Assembly (NCBI GenBank): GCA_029582265.1 | Contig: CM055820.1 | Location: forward strand, 19,626,212-19,690,211 | DNA length: 64,000 bases | Source: Zoroaster sp. YZ-2022 | Taxonomy: Eukaryota; Echinodermata; Asteroidea; Forcipulatida; Zoroasteridae | Reading direction: 5' to 3' | Shown here: positions 23,503 to 35,074 of the stretch, in pieces | Layout of the letters: each line of letters begins with the position of its first letter | Numbering within the stretch: position 1 is the first letter of the stretch | Notes under the pieces: model-generated | Told to the model about the DNA's origin: nothing | Databases searched by the model: none | What the model saw: the letters and a program-made list of their open reading frames with translations, nothing else | Program-made: the position numbers and the translations under genes

Positions 23503-23772
23503 ATTTATTCATACGACCCTATGACTAAAATATGTGTTTAATTTGGTCAAAAGCAGTCACTCTACAACAAACAAGTAAAAGAATTGTTATTGGTTATCTG
23601 TACATGCATTAGTACATAAGTATCAGGAGAGATTGATGTACAGAAACCAATCTGTGAATGTTTCGGTTATTTTTTTCCCCATTACTTAGTTATTGTTATT
23701 GTGGTGTCAAAATGTATAAAGAAGGCACTCACTGGGTTTTGAGTGAAAGGCGCATTCCCATCATCTACCAAA

Positions 23773-23792
23773 ACCACTATATCCTTAGTGGT
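23773..23792. promoter_or_regulatory. GPCR upstream palindrome, unit E
   Basis: ACCACTA and TAGTGGT half-sites around a 6-base centre, retained though the unit has no receptor. Confidence 0.35.
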
Positions 23793-24676
23793 ACCTTGGC
23801 CTACACCCGATAATTTACTTGGTACGATCTATCAGATGCGCTGTTATAAAATACGTGCGTCAAGTAGTCTGGAATTTATCGGTATGGCCCAGCATTGACT
23901 TCATGTCATTAATACGCAGTAGAGTTTAATTGAAGCATCAATTATTTACAATATCATGCCGATTTGCCATACTCTGCTCTGCTCCTTTTATTTATTTGGT
24001 TCATCCCTTCAATTCTTTTTCTTTAAGAAATAATAATGGAAATTCTTCCCAAATCCGCAAGGACACAGGTGACTTTAGTATTAGATACATAAAGCCAAAC
24101 CATCGGCCAATGCATTTAAAAAATTCAACTCAATTTGCAAACAGAGGTCACTAATTGTCTTCTGTCCCTGCTGATACATCTCGGAAATGGTTTACCCTAA
24201 AAAGACGTCCACTTCATTTGAAATGAAATCACAAATGTAGATTTCTTATTGTTATAATACGATCTAATTATAAATCCTTTGGTTCAGTACTTGAAGCTAT
24301 TGGACAATTCTCGAGAGTAATTAACAGCGGTTTAATAGGTATCATGCAAATATTATTACGTCCTACCTATAGGACAAGGCACATCTGTAGGCTGATTTTG
24401 CTCATAGCTCAGCAACAGGGAGTGAAATTTTTTTATTTATCTCAAACAGACAAAATCTTAGTAATTGAGCTGAAAATTTAAACTATCATGATAATGACAT
24501 TGTACAATGTATTGTGCTTCAAATAAATGTTAAATAATTGATTTTAACAGAAATACGAAACGCTGAATGGAATGTTCAAATTGTGGGGAGACCCATGCTT
24601 CGTTATTGTGTTTTTCATTTAAACAATAAATAAATAAATATAAATTTGAATTCCAATATGAACAAACAAAATTTTC

Positions 24677-25012
24677 TAGCTTACCGGATTCAAGTTCTGG
24701 TGTTAGCAACATAATGTGGGTTCGAATCACGGCCGTGACACTTGTGTCCTTGAGCAAGACACTTAATCATAATTGCTTCTCTCCACCCAGGGGTTAATGG
24801 GTACCTGTGAAGGCAGAGTTGGTTTGCTATATATGCGCTAGAAATGGCAGCAATTGAGTTGTATACTCCCCAGGGAGCTGAGATGGTTTCAGGAATGATT
24901 TATGAGCCTTATGAGCCTTATGAGCAGGGATAATAATATAATGCGCCTTGAGCACCACTTAGTTGGTGGATACGTGCGCTATATAAATCCACACATTATT
25001 ATTATTATTATA
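24677..25012 (+). repeat. tRNA-derived SINE (family 2), copy 3
   Basis: B box at 24,716-24,730 (GTGGGTTCGAATCAC), the shared body, a small ATGAGCCTT triplication near 24,901 and an (ATT)n tail. It interrupts unit E between AACAAACAAAAT and ACGTTATTTTC, which are joined by a short unique stretch in unit B (10,955-10,980). The A-box end is degraded. Confidence 0.8.
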
Positions 25013-25420
25013 CGTTATTTTCACTTAAGACATTAAAGACACGTAAAACATTAGTGTTTGGGAATATACATTCATTCCAATCCTCTTTTTTTCAGGAAAT
25101 ATATTATAAAACTGACAAGTGAAAGTGTCATCACAGTAGGTGCACGCTGCAAACGTTTACTAATAAAGGTACAGTCTCATCACAACCTCTCACCTGTAGC
25201 AATTATATTTCTAGGTGATCCCTTTTGTTGATAAACACGTAACTTATTATGCAAATATTGAGTGTCCAAAGAAACTTTGAGCAATATTAAATCACTAGAC
25301 TGTTTCATTTATATAACTCACACATATATTCTTATAACTCAATGTCCGAAAGTGACGCGAATGAATATTTGGCCATTCTATAAAAGGCCATACATAATAG
25401 GAAACGTTACAGCTATCACC

Positions 25421-26260
25421 TTAATTATATTAAAAAGTGTTCTCTGCATTCCCCATTGACTTTTTACATCCAAATGACTTCCACACATGCCCTGCTATTG
25501 TCTAGTATTATTTTCAACCCCAGATGACACACAACGGCTGTGTAGTGTATCTCTCTCCTGTATGACCTTGCAAACAGCAAACAGCCGTACAGTTTATCTC
25601 TCCAGCATGTAACAGAACCCAGACACTCTGTCTGGGGGGGTGGGGGATTATGCCTGGCACTGGCTGTCGCAAGACATCAAACAACACAGCCTGATGCTCA
25701 ACAGATGGTTCCACTTATCAGAGGGTTAGATCTGGGTAGGTCTTTATGTGTACACAATGAATGGTTGATTTTGTGCACAGACATATGGCAGCAATTACTT
25801 TTCCAGCCCAGCAAAACAAAGCTACACAGCTCTGGGAACTGACACCCCTTCTAAGATATGTGGAATGGTCCACTTTAGGATATCAAAGACTCCCAGGCAT
25901 CTGTGGCTTTTTTTTTCTGGGAAAAACAATGAAATAAATAACTTCTGCCAGTAGCGAGTGGAGGGCTACCTCATCGGAGGGATTATAAAAAAACCTGCGG
26001 CGAGTGAGCCCTACTGTTTTTTACAGTAGGTAAATTAGGGTGCCACTGAAAAGAGGAGGGGATATGCCAACGTCTTGTCATCTGGGGGTTGAAAATAATC
26101 CTAGACAACAGCAGGGCATGTGTGGAAGTCATTTGGATGTAAAAAATCAATGGGGAATGCAGAGATAACAATTTTAATATAATTAATACCCTAGGGAATA
26201 GGGGTGCCACTGAAAAGAGGAGAGGTGCAATGTTTATATAAAGTTGTGGGTACCTCCCTC
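25421..26260. mobile_element. Foldback insertion with ~110 bp arms
   Basis: Arms beginning TTAATTATATTAAAA (25,421) and its complement (ending about 26,189) pair through TGCATTCCCCATTGA and CATGCCCTGCTGTTGTCTAG-like blocks. They enclose ~550 bp of unrelated sequence. A further ~70 bp containing GGTGCCACTGAAAAGAGGAG (also at 26,039) separates the right arm from the unit F flank. In unit B/C the corresponding junction (CTATCACCGTATGGTAGTTTC, about 12,150) is uninterrupted. No coding sequence; class unknown. Confidence 0.55.
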
Positions 26261-26269
26261 GTCGGAGGG

Positions 26270-27206
26270 GGTAGTTTCATCGCTAAAAGTTGTCTTAAAT
26301 GAAAATCACAATTGTATCTGACAGTTTCCATGCCCCTGACTCACCTCCTTCCAAGTATCATGTCATTCCTCATGTTCATCAACAGCTGGACTTATCAAAC
26401 AGAGTATATGAGGTATTTTTCTTCCTGTAAATTATCTATCCCAGCCGAAATGGACAGATAAAAGTGTTGCCCTCCAAACCGCGCAAGCTATTTTTTCGAA
26501 ACGATATTGTTTGTACAATCTATTTCCTAGCACTGCTTTTTAGGCATTTGAATTGTTCTCCTTCGAAGGACATTCATACCAGTAGCAGATGTGATAAAGC
26601 TCCAAGCAAAAACTAGTTGTTGTCCATTCCAAACAAAAATGGACCGTCAAATGTTTTTTTTCCCTCCAAACCCCGTCTATTTTTTTACGAAGCGACGATA
26701 TTGTTTGTGTAATCTACATCCTGGCACTGCCTTCTTGGCAATAAAAACTGTTCTCCTCAGGAGGACATTCATATCACTTTAGGTTTCTAATGACTCCCAT
26801 TTTAGCAGAAAAGCTACCAAGAAAAATCACCAACATTTGCTTGAAATTTATAGTATTTACTCATTTAATTTTTACGGATTATTCCAGCAAATGTGCTCAA
26901 CAAAAAAGCAAATGCTTTTAGATTAATTTCACTAAATGCTTTAAATTCTTTCACGCATTTTAGCTTTTTCTTCATTTTTGTTTCTCAGTATTAAAGTGAA
27001 AGTAAATGCTGTAGTTTTGTATTCTTATAAGGCCCGATGTCTATGGGTTTAATTTGATCAAAATCTGCCATATTCTACCACAATCAGACATCCGCGTGAT
27101 AAGTCAAATGAAGTACACAATGCATCCGTACTTTTTACGTATTAATTGTTTAGATGACAATTCAGTAATTTTGAAACCAGGTAATGATCAAAGATGTACG
27201 CTCCCT
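26270..27206. repeat. 3' flank of GPCR unit F
   Basis: Near-collinear with 12,160-13,102, including the TCTGACAGTTTCCATGCCCC and AAAAATCACCAACATTTGC blocks. Non-coding. Confidence 0.6.
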
Positions 27207-28445
27207 TTAACATAGTTTTATCTTATTAAGCTCATTCCTACATTCCTTTCTAAACCGTCTGTTTGCAATTCCGTAAATCAGCGGGTTTACAGCATTGTTG
27301 ATCAACAGAATGATACTGAGCTCATCAATGACTTTGTAAAATAATGGATACGCATTTGTATCTCCATTAGAAATCAAATACAAAACAATGTAGATCCAAT
27401 ATGGCAGCCACGTTAATAGGAACACCACACTTGTCACGAGAAGCATCTTCGTTGTTTTACGCTGTAGGATTGCTGTGTTTGCCTGTTTGGGGCGTCTACT
27501 GTTGACTGGCTCTTCCTTTGGTGTCTTTTCCCCATCCACCTGCTGATCTTTCTCCGTCGTGGTAACACTATGGGCAACTATTTTGATCTGCTGATGAGTC
27601 ACACATTTTTCATTAGTTTTATCTTTGGTTGCCTCAAGGTTGGCCTGCCTTGAAGTCGATGTATCAGTTATTTTCTGAACTCTAGTAGTACGAGGAGTGC
27701 AAGTGGAGTTTGCTTGATCGATTGATATTGAAACTGTTTTGTTGATGACTGAACTATTCGATTCACCAGTCTTAGGTAAGCCATGCGGCATACTTGTCGA
27801 CCACTCATTCTCAAGCCCCAAACCGTGTTCATTGCGCGTAGACAAAACACCAACTTTAACGTGTTTCCGGATGGTAGCATAAACTTGTCCGTAACAAACA
27901 ACGATCATCACAAGCGCGGTCACGAAGCAAACAACTTGAAATATTAATTCCAGCATTGATAGAATATCAGAGTCAGCGTAAATTGCGATAAATGCTGGTG
28001 TGGTCAGAACAAACGAAAACAGAAACGAAGCCCAAGCTGATATCTTTCCCCGGACGTAGCTGAAAAGTCGTCTTTGTGGCCGACATACGCAGTCGTAGCG
28101 ATCCGCTGCAATCACTGCAGTAATCATAATGGAGGTACCAATGGCAGTTTTCTCACACCACCAGATATATGAAAAAACAATCGGAATCGGATGCCCAACC
28201 AAACGTAGAACATATGCAGAAAAGTCGATACCTCTTATCAAGCAGACGAACAGATCAGCCCAGGCTAAAGCCATGATAAGTACATGGGTACTGGTCTTGA
28301 GAGTCTTAGTCCAATATACACGGAGGATGAGGCAGTTACCAGGCAAGCCAAATAACAGGAGTATTGTGTGAAAAGTTAGCCTGAAGAGATAAATGCCATT
28401 GTTATCTATGCGTTCGGTGACGTTTGACACAGAACTATTTTCCAT
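27207..28445 (-). CDS. Intact intronless rhodopsin-like GPCR
   Basis: A complete 412-residue seven-helix receptor, predicted to act at the plasma membrane with an unknown ligand. It has MENSS and a second sequon (NVT) at the N-terminus, GLPGN in TM1, LAWAD in TM2, AADRYDCVCRP after TM3, CYGQVY in TM5 and a long polar loop 3. TWLPYW in TM6, NPLIYGIANRRFRKEC in TM7 and the NKIKLC tail follow. Phe replaces the usual Cys at 3.25 and the second extracellular loop has no Cys. A cysteine does occur six residues deeper in TM3 (WWCEKT), unlike the 13,103-14,347 paralogue. TM4 (SFVLTTPAFIAIYADSD) is the most divergent helix between the two, suggesting ligand-pocket divergence. Its near 5' flank lacks the ACCACT palindrome found in units A-E. 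Confidence 0.9.
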   Translation of the reverse strand: MENSSVSNVTERIDNNGIYLFRLTFHTILLLFGLPGNCLILRVYWTKTLKTSTHVLIMALAWADLFVCLIRGIDFSAYVLRLVGHPIPIVFSYIWWCEKTAIGTSIMITAVIAADRYDCVCRPQRRLFSYVRGKISAWASFLFSFVLTTPAFIAIYADSDILSMLELIFQVVCFVTALVMIVVCYGQVYATIRKHVKVGVLSTRNEHGLGLENEWSTSMPHGLPKTGESNSSVINKTVSISIDQANSTCTPRTTRVQKITDTSTSRQANLEATKDKTNEKCVTHQQIKIVAHSVTTTEKDQQVDGEKTPKEEPVNSRRPKQANTAILQRKTTKMLLVTSVVFLLTWLPYWIYIVLYLISNGDTNAYPLFYKVIDELSIILLINNAVNPLIYGIANRRFRKECRNELNKIKLC

Positions 28446-28830
28446 TGTTTAGTTATTTAATAAGAGTGTTTATCCTAGTAAAGGTTCAAATGTGTCAGAT
28501 TGTTTAATGGAAATTACGCATGTAACATTGCAGAGTTAAAAACGTATTCCGATAATATGGCAAACAACTGTCAGGTTAAAGTTAGCGTACACCCGTTGCA
28601 TTACTTGTTCCGTCTGTACTTGATCAGATGCGCTGTTATAAAATACGTGCATCCAGTAGTTGTAAAACGTACTGTGTGACTCAAATAATCACACAGTTTT
28701 TGTCAGTATGCCACACGCAGCATGAGAGTGGACAAACTGCATCAATTATTTTAATTTTGCCTTCCTGCTCGTATCCAGATCCAATCGGAAAGCGAATTTA
28801 TATTTTCACATAGCTAGAGGTATTTAAAGG
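28446..28830 (-). promoter_or_regulatory. 5' flank of GPCR unit F
   Basis: Only the CAGATGCGCTGTTATAAAAT block (28,625-28,650) is shared with the other 5' flanks. The rest (GTGGACAAACTGCATCAATT, AGCGAATTTATATTTTC) matches 7,300-7,456 and 30,745-30,880. This is therefore a second flank type in the array. Confidence 0.4.
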
Positions 28831-28845
28831 GGATGTACAATTATT

Positions 28846-28872
28846 AGGTGTTCGGGCACCACCCGAACACCT
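28846..28872. repeat. 11-bp perfect hairpin
   Basis: AGGTGTTCGGG pairs with CCCGAACACCT around CACCA. A pyrimidine-rich stretch (28,873-28,935) follows. This may be one end of an unidentified dispersed repeat running to about 29,140. Confidence 0.5.
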
Positions 28873-29149
28873 CTTTGAAATCTTTGTTTTTCTTTGTTTT
28901 TTTTCTTTTTTTTCTTCGTCTTCTTCTTCTCACTGAACCTTGTCGGCAGAGAATCCCATACTTGCGAAGCTCACATAGAGACCTGAAACTTGACACATAC
29001 CTAGAGTAGACCTCAACTAGTACATGTCATTGACATGACCCCAATTTGACCTTGTCTTCCGGTCCAAACCGGAAGTTAAAGATACAGGCTCGTCGAAACA
29101 AAATAGCCGTCGGCTATCTCTCGCAATGAGAAAGGCGACTTGTTTCACG

Positions 29150-29230
29150 TTTCATATTATATTATATTATATTATATATTATATATTATATATTATATAT
29201 TATATTATATATTATATATTATATTATATA
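29150..29230. repeat. (TATAT)n microsatellite
   Basis: Simple ATATT/TATAT repeat. A similar one is at 30,456-30,592. Confidence 0.9.
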
Positions 29231-29952
29231 TGTAGTGAAACCCAGGCTGTGGTGTCACAGCTGAAGAGGGGGGTTGGTCACCAAATTATTTGGGACGAGT
29301 GTGTTAGGTTCATACACGTCACACGAATTTACAAAGAAAGCAATTGAAGATCTGATTTAAATCTCATCAAATTGTCATTGGAGAATTTATTGAAGATCAC
29401 AGTTCAAATCAGGTCAATCAAAGTAACTTCACGATCAAAAACAATCCAGCACAGATATAATCAACATGGAAGTAATCAGCACAAGAACAATCCACGAAAA
29501 ACAGTTCACGAAAATAATTAGTAGTATGAAATCCACACGAGAACAGTACACGAATAGTTCACGAACAGTTCAAAATAATCCCACGAGATAATCCCAAGAA
29601 GAAGTAATCCTTATAAAATAATCTTCGTCAATAAATAATCCTCCACCATAAATAATAATCCCTAGGTGCGATGGTAATCACTTTGTCTGCAACAAAATAA
29701 ATAAACATACACCCGGTAAGAATACATGATACAAGTACATGTAAACAAAATGACTGGTTGTACAACACACAATGGCGGTCACAGGTTACATGCAGGCATA
29801 CACACGTACATGACCTTAACGAACTCTACATGCATAGTATTGGTATTATCACATACTGGTAGTGATTATGCACACGTGCGTGCATGACAATGCCGCACAT
29901 GTCAAGGATTAACATGAAACAAATTTCATAAAATATCCCACATTTCGCCACA
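29231..29952 (-). mobile_element. Possible solo LTR
   Basis: On the minus strand the segment would start TGTGGCGAAATGTGGGATAT and end CCTGGGTTTCACTACA, giving TG...CA ends. It contains repeated AATAATCC/CACGA motifs and no coding frame. No matching target duplication is visible, the left edge being inside a TATAT repeat. This is only a candidate; 29,953-30,455 holds nothing else recognisable. Confidence 0.2.
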
Positions 29953-30455
29953 AAAATACATAAATTTACACTCACCACAGGTTCCGGAAATAGCCTATGG
30001 CTAGCTTAGGGAAAAGCCATGTCGCATGCAACGACACAACATGGAAGAAATATACAATATGGGCAAACAAATCCCGCAAAACTTTCCTTCTGTTCTTCCT
30101 CAACAACAAAAAGAAAGAGTTCCGTCCCGCTCTCGCAGAGTGTGTGGACACAACACCAAAATAATGATCACTACGCCCACCAAATGATGGAGATAATAAA
30201 CTAAATATAAAGTAATATACATGTAAATGACACCGTATATTTGTATAAAAGTGACATGTATTATATTTATATAGAAATGTAAGTATTACTTGGTAATAAA
30301 CAATTTTTGAAAACAGGGATCTGCTTTCATCGAGAATGGATTTGAGGTCAAACTCCCAACTGCGTGAAGGTCCAAACTTACATAATATGCAAATGCACAT
30401 ACGAAGCTAAAAATAGAATGTGTATCCAGGGTCAGCGTAAAGGCGCATTCTCCAC

Positions 30456-30592
30456 ATATATTATATATTATATTATAATTATATTATATATTATAATTAT
30501 ATTATATGTTATATTATATTATATTATATTATATTATATTATATTATATTATATTATATTATATTATATTATATTATATTATATTATATATA
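30456..30592. repeat. (ATATT)n microsatellite
   Basis: About 130 bp of 5-bp TATTA repeats with a more complex left edge. Confidence 0.9.
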
Positions 30593-30744
30593 GAACTGTG
30601 ATCCTTAATTTCTGAGTATGCCAAAGGTACATATATTGTCTTTAAGAAATGTATTTGTTTGAAACTAATCCATGGAGCAGTAAATCAACAAATAAAAAGA
30701 AGCGCAGCATTAATACGTCATTCATATGTATAATCTAAGCGAAA

Positions 30745-30890
30745 TACGTCAGTCAGTATATGCCCCACGGAGCAGAGTGGACAAACTGACTCAATTACTT
30801 TAATTCTGCCTATATTGCTTCCTGCTCGTATCCGGTTCCAGTAGCAAAGCGAAATTATATTTTCGCATGGCTAGAGATAGGGCTGGTACC
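30745..30890. repeat. Orphan GPCR 5'-flank segment
   Basis: Blocks GAGTGGACAAACTGACTCAAT and AGCAAAGCGAAATTATATTTTC match the flank at 28,690-28,815 and 7,300-7,456. It carries no receptor directly. Between it and 31,035 nothing further is recognised. Confidence 0.4.
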
Positions 30891-31034
30891 ACATTGGTTA
30901 TTCTGCTTCAACGAATATGTTTAGTTTCTTCGAATCAAGATGCGAACTTCGCTGCCAACCTATTAACGTTTGCATTGACGAGAAAACAGTGAAAATGCAT
31001 ATCATCCACATCAATAGCTTTCTTGTAATAATAA

Positions 31035-31806
31035 GGGGAAAAAAATGTTGAGTTGCCCTCCACCGACCGACCCAAAAGTGCTGAAATCTCAGGTCGGGTT
31101 TTTTTTTTTGTTTTTTTTTGTTTCCCGTCATTCATAGGCCTATTTATTAATGAAACTTACCGATTTTCTTTGTATAAAACATAATACGTTTGATTTGTGA
31201 AATTTTCCACTTTTTTTTACCGGTAAATTTACCGGTACCCAAGACTCAATCTACATGTTTTCAAATCGAATGGCCCCGGCCCTCACATGGTGCACTGCCT
31301 TCGCACACACTGTGTGCCAACGATTGCGACTCAAATCTACACGTTTTCCAATCGAATGGCCCCCTCACATGTTTTCCACTGGCTTCGCGCACTGTTTTGT
31401 ATGTCAATGATTGCGACTTAATCTCACGTTTTCAAATCAAATGGCCCTCACACGTTGTGCACTGACTCCCCGCACTGTACGTGTGTCAACGATTGCGACT
31501 CAATCTACACGTTTTCAAATCGAATGGCCACTCACATGTTGCATGTTGAGCATTGCACGCAATATGGATGAATTTGCTGTGTCAATCACAGCGAAAAGTA
31601 CAACAAAAATGCTTGGGATACTTTTATTCTGAAGCAAAATTCCTTGTTGATAGGTATACAAATGAAAAACATGGTATGTGGTTTCAGTTCCAATGCATTT
31701 CAATCTTAAAATGACAGTCAAGGAGAAAAAAAAAAAAAATCCCGACCGACCGACCCCTTCAAATATTTTCACTGGAGGGCAACTCAACAATTTTTTTTTT
31801 TTGGCC
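31035..31806. mobile_element. Harbinger-like MITE, copy 2
   Basis: Same ends, length (772 bp) and internal four-unit repeat as 11,357-12,130, flanked by TAA (31,032-31,034; 31,807-31,809). The left tip reads GGGG rather than GGCC. The copies are very similar, so the family was active recently. Non-autonomous. Confidence 0.75.
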
Positions 31807-32613
31807 TAATGTCGAACTTTCCCTTTAATACGATTTTGTGTATTTTAATGCATACCCTTCTCCATCACGGCCCCACGATGTGCAACAATTTGGATCTGTT
31901 GAAACACACATTTTCCATTATAGTTTTATCTTTGGATACCTCAAGTTGATGCAGCATTTATATTCTGGACAGTAGTAGTATGAGGATTGACACTTGAATT
32001 TGTCTGATCGATTAACATCGGAACAGTTTTACTGATTGCTGCAACGTTTGATTCATCAGTCTTAAGCTTTCAATGTGGCTTTCGTCTCGACCACTCATTT
32101 TTGAGCTTCAAACTGTTGTCCACACGAACGAACGAACGAACGATCTCACGAAGTAGACAAACACCAACTATAATGTGTCTCCGGATGGTAGCATAAACTT
32201 GTCCGTAACAAACAACGATCATCACAAGCGTGGTCACAAAAGAGAGAGTTTAAAATACAAAATCCAGCATTGATAAAAATATTAGAGTCAACGTAATTTG
32301 CGATAACAGCTGGTGTATGCAGAACAAATGGAAACAGAAACGAAGCCCAGGCTGCTATATTTCCCCGTACGAAGTTGCGGCCGGCATACGCAGTCGTAGT
32401 GATCTGCTGCAATCACCGCAGTGATCATAATGGAGGTTACCAATGGCCAATTTGTCTTACCACCACAAAAATTTCAATTTATGCGTTTGGAATCGTGGTA
32501 TCTCCAACCAAACACACGAGTTTGTACGGAAATAATTACAACTCTTAGCGAACAGACTAACAAATCAGCCCAGGCTAAAGCCATGATAAGTACATGAGTA
32601 CTTGGGTCTTGAA

Positions 32614-33995
32614 CAGTAGCGTAGCCAGCGGGGGGGCAGGGGGGGCAGACTGCCCCCCCGGAAAAAAAATAGAAGTAAAATCGGGACGGTAAAAATAAAG
32701 AAAAGAGAAAAGGAAAGGAAGAGAGAAAGGAGGGAAAATTGAGGGAGGGACTCCGAGGGAGAAAAAACGAAAGAGGTAAAGAAAGAAATTAGAAGAGTAG
32801 GGATTATTGACGAAATGAGGGAGGACGGAGGAGGGAGGGAGGGGGAGGAGAGAAGGAAATGTGGGCCTTGGTAATGGAAGAAAGGATGGATAGGACCGTT
32901 GGGACGAGTACCAAGGCAGCCTAACTTAAGGCAGGCAAGGTTAGGGCGGGTGGAAACGGCGGTAGGGCAGGGGTAAGGGAAGGAAGGAGCCGAGGGAGCC
33001 GGAGAGGTAAGGGACTGGAAAGGGCGGGAAGGACGGACCTGGGACGAAGGATGCAGAGGCAGGCAGATTTAGGGAGGGAGGAAAGGATGATTTAGGGAAT
33101 GGTAAAGGGAGTGAATAATTGATAAAGGGAGACGGGAGAGGGAGGATTGAGGAAGGGAAGTTAGATCTGAAGTTTTTATACCCGGTTTTTGTCCCGGAAA
33201 TCACTTTATCAAATACTGTAAAACAAGTTAATTTCGCTAGCAATTTAATTTCGCTAGGATGCCCAATTCGCTAAATTAAATTGCTGCCAAATATAATATT
33301 TTTTATGGTTTTATATAGCAAGAGGATGTAAATTAGTGAAATTAAATTGCCTCCAAAAAGTGAAGAAATGCCAATTCGCTAAATTAAGTTGCCGTGAAAT
33401 TAAATTGTTTTGTCTGTTGACACTGTTGAATATACAGTATAGCATTGCATTACCTCACAACTTCCAGGAAGAACGTACATGTACTTCAAACTGGCCGCCA
33501 AATTGATCTCATCATACGTTATGTACATTGTATGCAGTGTAAGTAACCACAATACCACGTCCACATGTATGAATGACAGCGGTCAAATTTGAATCAATAC
33601 AATGAACCAGTATGTACTCGGGTTACGTGCAGAACGTATTTACAACTTGTCTTACAACATTTTATTAAAGGTTTTTATACGACATGTACACGAATAACTT
33701 TCAGTGTAATATGTGTTGTAAACGGTGTGTATATATATACATTACGAATACGATTAATTATGAATGTTTAAGTTCATCACAGTCATGACAGTGTAGAAAT
33801 TAATAGCAACAGTTCAGACAGTATAGATCCAAGGAAAGAACAATAAATCACAGATGATCATGTTTGTACAATATATCGATTGTTTTGATTCAATATTATT
33901 CAGTATTTCGCAATTAAATTTAAACCATGAAATCGGGACGATCATCTTAATTTTGCCCCCCCCCCCCCGGACCGACAGGGCTGGCTACGCGCCTG
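32614..33995. mobile_element. hAT-like non-autonomous DNA transposon
   Basis: An exact 8-bp target duplication GTCTTGAA (32,606-32,613; 33,996-34,003) splits a receptor sequence that reads TCTTGA-GAGTC in the paralogues. Ends are CAGTAGCGTAGCCAGC and, in complement, CAGGCGCGTAGCCAGCC. An 8-bp duplication with CAG-type ends fits hAT. There is no transposase. The left tip has a G/C hairpin (GGGGGGGCAG...CTGCCCCCCC), and the interior holds a long purine tract. Confidence 0.75.
32690..33175. repeat. ~480 bp purine-rich tract
   Basis: The plus strand is overwhelmingly A and G, with few pyrimidine interruptions after 32,880 (GGGAGGGAGGGGGAGGAG near 32,830). Frames across it are compositional artefacts. 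Confidence 0.85.
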
Positions 33996-34469
33996 GTCTT
34001 GAACGTAGTCCAGTATACACAGATGATGAGGTAGTTACCAGGCATGCCAAATAACTCGAGTATGGTGAGATATTGCCAAGGTTCTCAGTAGACAGTACGT
34101 CACTTAAAATCTCAATACATACATATTTGTCATTGTTTGACCTACAGTTGAACAATGTATAGGATTAACAGAGTTGGTTGATACCCTCCCTAGTATTTTT
34201 GGAATTTTTTTGAAAACAACAAAACCCCGATACGCAGTTGCAGGATGCTGGGGCCAACGTCCCATCCATCACATTATGATGATCTGAATAACTTGCAGAA
34301 GTCTTCAATAAGGCAAAACACTTGTAAGGCAAAACACTCCTGTTTCTGGCTTCAAAATCGGTGTGGTCCCGCGTTTTTTTGTTTTTTTTTCGGCCATTTT
34401 TTGTTTTGTTTTTGTTTTTTTTGTTTTTTTGCCAACAGGGAATTACGTGATACATTGCATACGCCGAGA

Positions 34470-34650
34470 CCAAATTTCCCATACACAAAGTATGGTGGCT
34501 AAGAGAGGCCTCACAAATCGGGCAAATGTTCATATACCGTACGTGAAAAAGTCGATTCAGCAATTCTGGCTGCAATTGGACATCGTTTCATAGGGGGGAT
34601 TAAGAATGCCGACGCGTGCGTACACCAGAAACCAGAGACTTTTCTGGCCT
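34470..34650. repeat. Dispersed repeat, inverted relative of 6,590-6,770
   Basis: The reverse complement shares CGATGTCCAATTGCAGCCA and TCTCTTAGCCA with 6,660-6,760. Ends unresolved. The preceding 34,073-34,469 is T-rich and non-coding. Confidence 0.45.
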
Positions 34651-34779
34651 GATGTACAGTCTGTTTATAACGAATTTCCTTATTGTTCAGCAGAGTAAAC
34701 TGATCGAATACACCCGTAAATTTAATATCCATTGCTGTTGGCTCGGGCCGTTCAATCGAAATTATGTTAAATAGACTAG

Positions 34780-34860
34780 TCTTACGGTAGCACCGTGTAA
34801 TACTCTCTTGAGTCGTGGTTCTGATAAGAACCTGTGGGTACATGGTGCTACCGCAAACTA
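34780..34860. repeat. Hairpin related to the Penelope arm tip
   Basis: TTACGGTAGCACCGTGTA pairs imperfectly with TACATGGTGCTACCGCAAA, and the latter resembles the TTTGCGGTAACACCATGTG tip at 20,051-20,069. Possibly a solo terminal remnant of a related element. Confidence 0.35.
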
Positions 34861-35074
34861 TACTCTATTATCACTTTCACCATGCAAACCTTTAAGTCTT
34901 ACACAAAATTATGTTAATACATGGCTGATATTAAAGGTAGTATACAACAATGATTAAAGTAGGGTTCTGAGCAAATATTAACGACGGACCTTTCCCTCAT
35001 TTTTAGAGAGGTTGTCATATGGAAACACGTGTTATTATCTCAGTAAACTCACAGTCAAATATTGTAATAAGTCA

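Larger units (their letters stand above)
23503..25397 (-). repeat. GPCR unit E: flanks without a receptor
   Basis: 3'-flank sequence (block AAGTATCAGGAGAGATTGATG near 23,625) runs straight into 5'-flank sequence at about 23,684 (TTAGTTATTGTTATTGTGG). No coding sequence lies between, so the whole receptor has been deleted. The flank then matches 9,964-11,356 closely and keeps the intact MITE target at 25,389-25,405. A SINE interrupts it at 24,677-25,012. Confidence 0.65.
31855..34072 (-). pseudogene. GPCR pseudogene split by a hAT-like element
   Basis: Minus-strand receptor remnants run from 34,072 (TM1, end of start region lost) to 33,996, then from 32,613 (TM2) through TM3, TM4 (WASFLFPFVLHTPAVIANYVDS) and TM5 into loop 3, ending near 31,855. 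TM6-TM7 are missing. Multiple frameshifts and a GAAC tetranucleotide expansion (32,125-32,140) break the frame. The gap 32,614-33,995 is a mobile element inserted after TM1. Decay is far more advanced than in the 8,750-9,963 copy, so this is the oldest dead receptor here. Confidence 0.8.

Noticed and set aside
29231..29952. A confident LTR retrotransposon call
   Set aside because: TG...CA ends exist but no target duplication, primer-binding site or coding region could be found; kept only as a low-confidence candidate.
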